Below the pieces are notes generated by a model that was given only the letters and a program-made list of their open reading frames with translations, had not been told where the DNA came from and did no database searches. Shown piece by piece: positions 49,535 to 64,000 of a stretch of DNA of 64,000 nt. The position numbers and the translations under genes were made by a program. This DNA is from Ciona savignyi. Taxonomy: Eukaryota > Chordata > Ascidiacea > Phlebobranchia > Cionidae. The DNA lies in the NCBI GenBank assembly GCA_000149265.1, contig CH003275.1, positions 196,484 to 260,483 on the forward strand, given 5' to 3'. Position 1 is the first letter of the stretch, and the number at the start of each line of letters is the position of its first letter.

Positions 49535-50528
49535 ACTTTGCTTTGCACGGCTCTAAAATAATCTATCTGCGGCTGTGTTATGTACTTAACTGGCACACAT
49601 GTGTAGCAAGCGATGCGCTTCGTTAAACACAGTCTTTGCCGAGTTTGCGTTTTTTTGTGAGCTACATTATAAATCAACAATGAACTCTCCGCATACAAGT
49701 TTAAAGTAAAACTGTTTACCAAACGTTGCAACATTTGCATGACCCTGCGACACGACAAACCGTAAAAATAAAACATTAATGTTTGCTGGTAACTGGTAGA
49801 TTTCTATTTCTTTAACTTTTTAGTTTAAACAGATTTTGTAGCTGAGGTTAAATGAATCCACACGTGTTTTTCTTGATTAGGCTATTACCGACCAAGCCAT
49901 AAACATTTCCTTGATTAAGCTATTATTGATCAGTCCATAAAATAAATATAGTTGGCGTGTATGCTAACAGTGTATATAAAATAGCACCAATTTGTAATTA
50001 TTTTACTGCAGGTAAAATTGGCTTTAAGACGAGCGTGTCTACATAACGTTCCTAGACTTCAATTACTTCCAAGTTTCGTATTACAGTACATTAATTTTGT
50101 TATTGTAGCATATTGTTAACAAATTGGTCACAATCTATGTCTAATTATTTCGAACGTTGTTTTGTGTTAATTAAATCGCTTCCATCTGTTGTTAGCCTGT
50201 ACAGCATAAGTTTTTTTTTAAATAAAGGAACTGTACTAATTAAATGTTGGCACCCAAAGTCTTATCTGAACGATGTTAGTACGAACACATCTGGACGTTA
50301 TAACACAGGGATGGGCAACCTTTTTCGGTCTGGGTGCCAAAATCGGGTAAAATTAATGGCAAAATCCTTCCGCGTGCCAACAAACAATTCGTGAGAACAT
50401 ATTTCTTTTTCATTCTTAAAGGTTCCTATTTTGAAAAAATGACTTAAATTTACAAAAATAGTGAAAACGCAATATAACAAAAACAAAAATAGACGTTTAT
50501 ACCACCGATTTAATTGTAATATAAATGT
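49535..50528. other. Intergenic region between the SDR 5' end and the IgSF gene 3' end
   Basis: No coding region recognised. It carries a solitary hAT-type end at 50,306 and otherwise AT-rich sequence. The SDR promoter should lie at its left edge; an acceptor-like ATTATTTTAG lies 25 bases upstream of the SDR ATG on the minus strand. Confidence 0.5.
50306..50395 (+). mobile_element. Solitary hAT-type element end
   Basis: CAGGGATGGGCAACCTTTTT followed by text rich in GGTGCCAAAA and GCGTGCCAAC is typical of hAT termini. No opposite end or target duplication was found nearby, so it is a truncated copy. Confidence 0.45.
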
Positions 50529-50534
50529 TTTATT
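50529..50534 (-). terminator. Candidate polyadenylation signal of the IgSF gene
   Basis: AATAAA on the minus strand only 14 bases after the TAG stop codon. It would give a very short 3' UTR; a further downstream signal cannot be excluded. Confidence 0.4.
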
Positions 50535-50547
50535 TCGTAACCAGGAT

Positions 50548-53500
50548 CTAGTACTTGGTATTGCTGATCAAACCCGACTTGATTGCAGCGAGAGCAGTGC
50601 TTATAAACACGGTGGTTATAATAAACAGAGTCAAATATATTGTGTAATTGATTGCTGTGTTTATGTTCAACAACCCTGGTACATCGACCACCATACGATA
50701 ACTCATCGCAAGCTCCATGTTTCTGTAGCAGCTGTAGTAACCACCATTCTTGGTCTATAACATAAGGTTTGTAAGATGTAAGTGCAGAAGCTTAACCAGC
50801 AACACAATAGTTTTGTAAAGCATGGTGATACAGTGGTCTAAACTAAGAATTTTTTTTTGGCCAGTCGTCACTCATTGTAATCCTGTCATGTACTTGCTGC
50901 AAGCTACTACAGATGATGATACTTATTTGGAACACCCTCCTTCCTATCCATGAGAATAGAACTTGAGTTATCACATTAACAGCTTACAGATACAGTTGTG
51001 TGGACGAATGGTTTGGCGTCCGATTTATATACAAAATAATATACATAAGATCTCTGGTTTAAAACTCGGACCAGTAAAAAAGATACAACACTAACTTACA
51101 GTAATTGGGTTGATAAGCAAAGAATCGTTTGGATAGATGAAAGAAGCCAGCTCCGTGAGTTGTTTGCTATTGACTGCATGCCTTGTCAGTGCGACCACCA
51201 CACTACCAGCATCATACTGCCACCGCATCGCAGCGTTCGGGTCGATACTACACGACAACATGGCCGACATTCCAATACTCCGGTGAATGATATGACGTGT
51301 TGCCCGTGGCGCGGCGGTAGGGGTTTCCCCTGGTATGTGGCGGTTTTAAGTTGTTGTCTGGACTGTTTACTTATACCCACATTACCTGATCTGGCGTTTA
51401 TGATGTAATAATCTTTTTTCTGCACGCACTTCGCAGTACAAGACCTGATTATAAGGTAATCATTAAACTTGGCCAGTCGCTCACGCTTAGCTGATGGCAG
51501 GAATCGCGATCTACAGGGAAGTCTACGACCAATGACGTCAGCATAAGTTGATTCACTCGTATAGCAGAACCCTGTATTACACAATATCCGTTGTTACATG
51601 GTTGCAGGTATTCTGGTATGTACCGTTAAAACGCTCCTCTTAACATGATAATAACTACTAACAGACAATGTGTATCGAGCGCGTGATGGTATATTAAGAC
51701 CGGGGTTCCCACTTCGGAGGAAACAAGGACATCAGATCCAAACTTCCTCATTCATATCATGACAGCAAAACCTACCATATCTCCGTTGTTCACCAGTGGT
51801 GCCGCATGCGTCACAAGCTTGCCAGGTTGACCAGTGCCACGTTATCCAATCCTCCCCGTGCCAGCCCTGCTTGTGCCCTGACCACCATCATCTGATAACA
51901 CGGTTTCCAAACTCTCCAAATCCACAACGTTAATGTAGAAGGTCCTCAATCGATTCTTTAAAGGAGGGCTGCGGGCCAGCGGTTTAGTGTTTAGGTTTGG
52001 AGAGTCGGTAATCACCGACATTAACATAACGCTGTTTATAGCTTGCACTATGCAGCAGTACACATACCTGTGTAAGACTGCAGTGTTGCAGAAGTAGACG
52101 CCGGAATCGTGGATCTGTGGCTGAGTGAGGCGCAGTTCAGAGCTATTTCGCTCAACGGCAACACTTTCGATACTTATGCGTCTCTGTGATGGTAATAAAA
52201 CAGGAGCACACAAGATACTGGCGAGGAGATGTTGTAGTCATACTTTGATTCAATGCCATCATGTTGAAATGGTTTTGTACTTACCCTTAAATTTATTAGT
52301 TGATCGAAATTGCCTGTCAATTCTTCAAACAAACACGGGCATAATTCGGCGGTCCCTTTCAAACCCTCGCACACCACTTTGCGGCCAGTCTCCACGAACT
52401 TTAACTGCAAAATTTAGTTGATAGACAGTCGTTAAATGATGGGATAGGATATGTTCCTATAGAGAGTGAAATAACGTAAAAAAAATCAACAGATTACTTG
52501 GTACCCACAGCCAGAATACCGGAGTGACTGCAGTTTGTTGTATATGTCGAAAACATTTATATATTTTAATCCCTTGTCGTTTATCCAACGGGTTTGGCAA
52601 CATGCGAAAAGTGCCGTATACCCATAAGCAAGAACACAGTCGACTGGCTATCGGCCGGTTTCATAACCTTCCGGTAGACTGTCCGACGCGTTTCTTTCAG
52701 CTAAATGACTGGAAAGGCCCCCTACAACTATATCTCATTATACACGTCAAAATAAGGAGCTTACAACACATCACCATCAAGCATGTACTTATACCTCAGT
52801 CGGGGGGAGGCAGGATCTCGTCCGGTACCTTAGTTCACCACATTTACACTTTTTCTTTGAGTCCCGAGCGCCCATGGCGACCCATGGCCCCCATGAGCTC
52901 CACACACCGGTATAAGCTGGACCATCACACGGGCAGTAACCCCACTGTTGGTGGGTATCCACGTCATAAGTTGTACCACACCAGCAAGCAGCTCGATGGT
53001 CGGTAGTGCAAGAGTTGTATTCTACACCTGTACGATACGTAATAATGCCACATATGACGTAATAGCAGCGAGCATACCTTTATAAATAAAGGGAAATCGA
53101 CATGGGTCACCAGGGGTTGTCCCATATTCGGTCAACAGTTTAACCCCAGGTCGAGGGGAGGCGCACGGACAGAAGCCCCATTTTGACCCCTCCTGGAAGT
53201 CGAACGATGTAGAACACCTGCAAATATTTGCTACAACACAGTCTGTCGGTGACGACGTTACAACTATTGGAATCTACTTCTCTGGGGGGAACTGTAAACT
53301 TATCAATGCTGACTTCGAAACGTTTATTAGTTTTTAGCGGTTAGGCATGTTAAAATGCATTTTTAAGACCTGGAATGTAGTTATAGAACATCATGGCAAA
53401 GTAAAAATAAGGTGAATTTATGACATTTCACGTTATAAAATTTTATGTTATATATTTCTTATGACATTTCACGTTATAAAATTTTATGTTATATTAGCGG

Positions 53501-55605
53501 GCTAGAATTTTATCCCTAATAAGCTTGTCACCAATGCCACTTTTTTTCTATATTGATACCAATATGCCTTGCGTTAACCATACGACCACACGACCATACA
53601 CTATAGGATATTCTTTTATTTACTAAGACAAGTTTCGAACCCTCAGGTTCGTCACTAGGAAAGTTTTTGTATAGCGGTCGGTATGCATCGATAGCGTATT
53701 CTTTCATCCTCGTGAAATAAATAAATGGGCATTATCATGCGGTCAATCGCCAGATTGTTACGCGCATTCTTCGGGTTACTAGGAGTATTGCGTATGATTT
53801 AGTCGTTCCTATTTAGTAGAGCCTATTATTTTGGGTTCAGGCGATGATTAACAGATTTTTAATAATCAGGAAATCAAAAGCGTACGAATGTTTATTTTAA
53901 TTCGCATATCTATTAGTTAAACTTATTATAAGCATGCCACATAATTTAATGATATATAGGGGAAAAGTGGGTAAAATGGGCCACCTGGGTAAAATGGGCC
54001 CCCTCCAATTCTCAATATATTTTGAAGAATAAAATTTGCTACAAGAACCATTGTCAGTATATTAAATTATGGAATCGCCAAACCGAAGTTTGAGCGTGAA
54101 ATCACCAAACTCAATGTTTTCTGTAGTTATTTCGGTTTGAGAAGGTCTGAATCTAAATTTGCAATTTTTGTTTTCTGCTAATATATAATAGAAAAGATCA
54201 AATACTAAAATAACTTTTACTGTAGTTAAATAGAACTATATAGCCTAGACCTACTTTTACTGGTAGTAATAAAACTTCTTTTTTAAAAATTTTTTTATAG
54301 AGATTTTAAGTCGTATGTTGGCACCTGTCTAATATGGGCCCCCTGTAGTCATTTGGTAACTAACGGGGCTAGACTTAGCATTAACAGTACTAAAGGGCTG
54401 GACTTAGCACTAACAGTCATATTATGTGTTTCACAATAAACTAAACGGGGTTTCTAAATGCTATTAATAACATGAATTGATAGTTATGCTTCCACTAAAG
54501 TAGCAAGGTGTTATTGCATTAGTATACTAGTAACTGGGTATTAAATAAAAAGTAATTGCAGTAATCCAAAGTGTTAAATTAAAAAAACAAACTACATCAT
54601 AAAAAGAAAAGTAATAACATCGTTTATATGGGAAGCGAATATAGATACTGTTATCTAACGAAATGTTAATATCGAAAACGGGCCGGGGCCCATTTTAGAC
54701 TACACCCTTGTCTAAAATGGGCCACTAACGAAATATTTTTCTTTGTTAATAAAATATATTTAACAAAAATTATTAGAAAGTTAACATGTTATGTGTGAAG
54801 ACTTTGGTATTAGGTGACACCACATGAAAAACTTAAGTCCAGCGGGCTTTATATCAGTAAAAAATCCGATTTGCAACTAAAGGGCCCATTTTACCCAGTC
54901 TTCCCCTACTACTACAAATTTAACTTACCAACACCTTTTATCTTCGCGGCCGGATTCGGCACACGTAAAGTGATATTTCGTCATGTTACCGTCCTTTACC
55001 TTAAACGGAAAACTACAGGGCGCACCCCCACCATTGCCGCTTTGTGATAGGATTGAGGTGCTGGAGTATCCACTGCTTTCTTTGGGCTATCAATGTGGTT
55101 TTGTGGTTCGGTATAGGGCAACACTACGAGAATGGAAAGCGGGAAACTGCTTAAAAACATGAAAACTAATTTTAACCCTGCCCTAAATACTAATTTCAAC
55201 CCCAGGACTAACCCTAAATCTAACCCCATTAAAACTAACTCTGTTTTCATCTTCATTTTAGTGTGCAGTTTCCCCTGTTCCCGCTTTCCCTCCTTTTATT
55301 TTCTCCCCTTTGGTATATGCAGTCTAGGCCAGAAAAACTAGAAACCAAAAGTTTTAAAATTTAATTTGGCTTACTTGACGGGTATACACAGCGAGTGCCC
55401 ACTCATACGTCGATTGCTCCGCCTTGTACATAGTAGTCCATTCATATATGTCTTTTCCGTCACACAAAGGACATTTCAGCGAAATATTGAAGTTTTGAAA
55501 TACATCAAGGAATTGTATTCCATGTTCATCGTCGCAGTTGTTACTTGATGTCCGCACTGAATGTAGCAAATATACGACCAAGAAGATGCTGATTTGTACT
55601 AACAT
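50548..55605 (-). CDS. Type I membrane IgSF protein with two FN2 and one TSP1 domain (525 aa)
   Basis: I do not recognise this as a named gene. Eleven exons: 55375-55605, 54929-55086, 53078-53217, 52795-53027, 52498-52527, 52285-52404, 52068-52183, 51886-51968, 51386-51571, 51100-51173, 50548-50754 (1,578 nt, all phases close). Domains in order: signal peptide MLVQISIFLVVYLLHSVRTS; first half of an Ig domain (Cys45, Trp56); FN2 from APCSFPF to WGFCPC (about 99-148); FN2 from DPCRFPF to WGYCPC (about 167-210); TSP1 from WSSWGPW to ELCPC (about 217-288), which includes a 10-codon micro-exon; second half of the Ig domain (RRISIESVAVERNSSELRL, HDSGVYFC336); a second Ig-like domain (C389, GGYYSC466); one transmembrane helix (about 496-515); and a 10-residue tail. 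The two Ig halves are separated only by the FN2-TSP1 exons. The donor at 51,886 is the weakest splice site (51,883 is an alternative). Likely an extracellular adhesion, matrix-binding or recognition receptor. Confidence 0.72.
50993..51085 (+). repeat. SINE family B copy, diverged
   Basis: CAGTTGTGTGGACGAATGGT, CCGATTTATATACAAAAT and GGTTTAAAACTCGG follow the order of family B. Located in the last intron of the IgSF gene. Confidence 0.55.
53400..53494. repeat. Direct repeat TGACATTTCACGTTATAAAA
   Basis: A 30-base block beginning TGACATTTCACGTTATAAAA occurs twice about 40 bases apart in an IgSF gene intron. Confidence 0.8.
53560..53698 (-). repeat. SINE family B copies, reversed and interrupted
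   Basis: The minus strand shows GTGTGGTCGTATGGTTAACG in one piece. CATACCGACCGCTATACAAA, CCTAGTGACGAACCTGAGG and GGTTCGAAACTTG lie in an adjoining piece. Confidence 0.65.
53700..53855 (-). repeat. SINE family A tail, reversed
   Basis: On the minus strand, TAGGCTCTACTAAATAGGAA, CATACGCAATACTCCTAG and CAATCTGGCGATTGACCGC follow the tail order of family A. Confidence 0.6.
53959..54906. mobile_element. 948-bp TA-flanked inverted-repeat DNA transposon (non-autonomous)
   Basis: The ends are 24-bp inverted repeats differing at two positions: GGGGAAAAGTGGGTAAAA then TGGGCC on the left, and GGGGAAGACTGGGTAAAA then TGGGCC on the reverse strand of the right end. Each is flanked outside by TA, as in Tc1/mariner-type insertions. 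AAAATGGGCC recurs several times inside, in both directions. No transposase frame is visible. It sits in an intron of the IgSF gene, between the two FN2 exons. Confidence 0.82.
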
Positions 55606-55608
55606 ATT

Positions 55609-55708
55609 NNNNNNNNNNNNNNNNNNNNNNNNNNNNNNNNNNNNNNNNNNNNNNNNNNNNNNNNNNNNNNNNNNNNNNNNNNNNNNNNNNNNNNNNNNNN
55701 NNNNNNNN
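55609..55708. other. Assembly gap of 100 N
   Basis: This is a standard-size unknown gap beside the start codon of the IgSF gene. The bases on both sides share TAACATATT, so the two contigs may simply overlap. Confidence 0.95.
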
Positions 55709-56140
55709 TAACATATTTCACAAAATACATCTTTCTTCACTACCGGAATCTAAAATGGTGAAATGTCTTATGACGTCATTTATAAGTTATGTCGTCACTA
55801 TCGGCGCTGTTTCGTAAGGGAAAGACAATAAAAAAAGCGAAGCTCTATTTCTAGACATAGGCGTTGTGGATTGTTGGCACACAAGCCGTTATAGATAGTT
55901 AAATTTAGAACATTGTAAATTTGGTTGGTATTTAATTGCAAATAAATCAGTTTCGTTTTGTAATTCTGTATAGATTGATAGATAGGTTGGATTTGAAAAA
56001 AACTAAAAAGGTGATTGCCTAAACTTTGGCTACTAGTAATTGGCTTGAATTTAAAACACCTGCAAAATTAAGAGATACTTGTAAATTGAAACCGTGGATG
56101 ATATTCAAGTTTGTTATTACAATCTGATGGGATTATAGAG
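55709..56140. other. Divergent spacer between the IgSF gene and the WWC-like gene
   Basis: AT-rich; the start codons of the IgSF gene (minus) and the WWC-like gene (plus) face away from each other across about 535 bases including the gap. No further motif recognised. Confidence 0.5.
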
Positions 56141-63741
<7,601 letters not shown>

Positions 63742-63895
63742 CTTTTTCCCGTGTATCTAATTCGCGATGTACATCGACGGACGCCATGTGATTGCCTCAT
63801 CGGTCATTATGACGTCACTTCTACCTCGGCGTTACCACACTGTGATATGGTGGGGAATTCCCTCGGGAGCGCTAGTACCTTTGTATAACATTGGA

Positions 63896-63901
63896 AATAA
63901 A
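63896..63901 (+). terminator. Polyadenylation signal of the WWC-like gene
   Basis: AATAAA 155 bases after the TGA stop codon, supporting that the gene truly ends at 63,741 without a C2-coding exon further on. Confidence 0.65.
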
Positions 63902-64000
63902 ATGTTAAACGTCATATTGCCTGTTGTTGTTGTCTGCGGGAAATGAAAATCTGCGATAAAAACATTCGTGATTGAATACACCGTAAGTAAGTCAACATAC

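Overview
The window looks like genomic DNA of a tunicate, most probably Ciona. The evidence is compact AT-rich genes with many short introns, deuterostome-type gene families, tRNA-derived short repeats inside introns, and splice-acceptor-like AGs close to several start codons, as in genomes with spliced-leader trans-splicing. The species call is an inference. All gene models below were assembled by hand from homology, splice consensus and reading phase; coding phase closes across every exon listed, but no transcript evidence was available.

Layout. (1) 1-32,953, minus strand: the 5' two thirds (56 exons, about 2,992 residues) of the cytoplasmic dynein-2 heavy chain DYNC2H1, from the start codon to the first stalk helix; the 3' end lies outside the window. 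Its introns hold minisatellites, SINEs and a complete non-autonomous hAT element. (2) 33,887-37,760, plus strand, divergent from DYNC2H1: an eight-exon class V aminotransferase (416 aa) of the 2-aminoethylphosphonate:pyruvate type with a probable mitochondrial presequence. (3) About 39,070-39,620: a decayed Ty3/gypsy-type integrase fragment. (4) 39,710-49,534: a tandem duplication of about 4.45 kb carrying NXPE-family genes (plus strand) tail-to-tail with a short-chain dehydrogenase (minus strand). The order is NXPE copy 1, broken SDR, NXPE copy 2 (with a sequence gap), intact SDR. (5) 50,548-55,605, minus strand: an eleven-exon type I membrane protein (525 aa) combining immunoglobulin, two fibronectin type II and one thrombospondin type 1 domain. 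(6) 56,141-63,741, plus strand: a KIBRA/WWC-like protein (476 aa) with two WW domains and coiled coils but no C2 domain.

The genes do not form one pathway. DYNC2H1 is the retrograde intraflagellar transport motor; the aminotransferase would act in phosphonate breakdown; NXPE and SDR are metabolic or glycan-modifying enzymes; the WWC-like protein belongs to a family of Hippo-pathway scaffolds. The most unusual item is the immunoglobulin-family gene at 50.5-55.6 kb. Its FN2-FN2-TSP1 exons form a phase 0-0 cassette (681 nt, 227 codons) placed exactly between the two halves of an Ig domain, so that skipping the cassette would give an intact Ig domain in frame.
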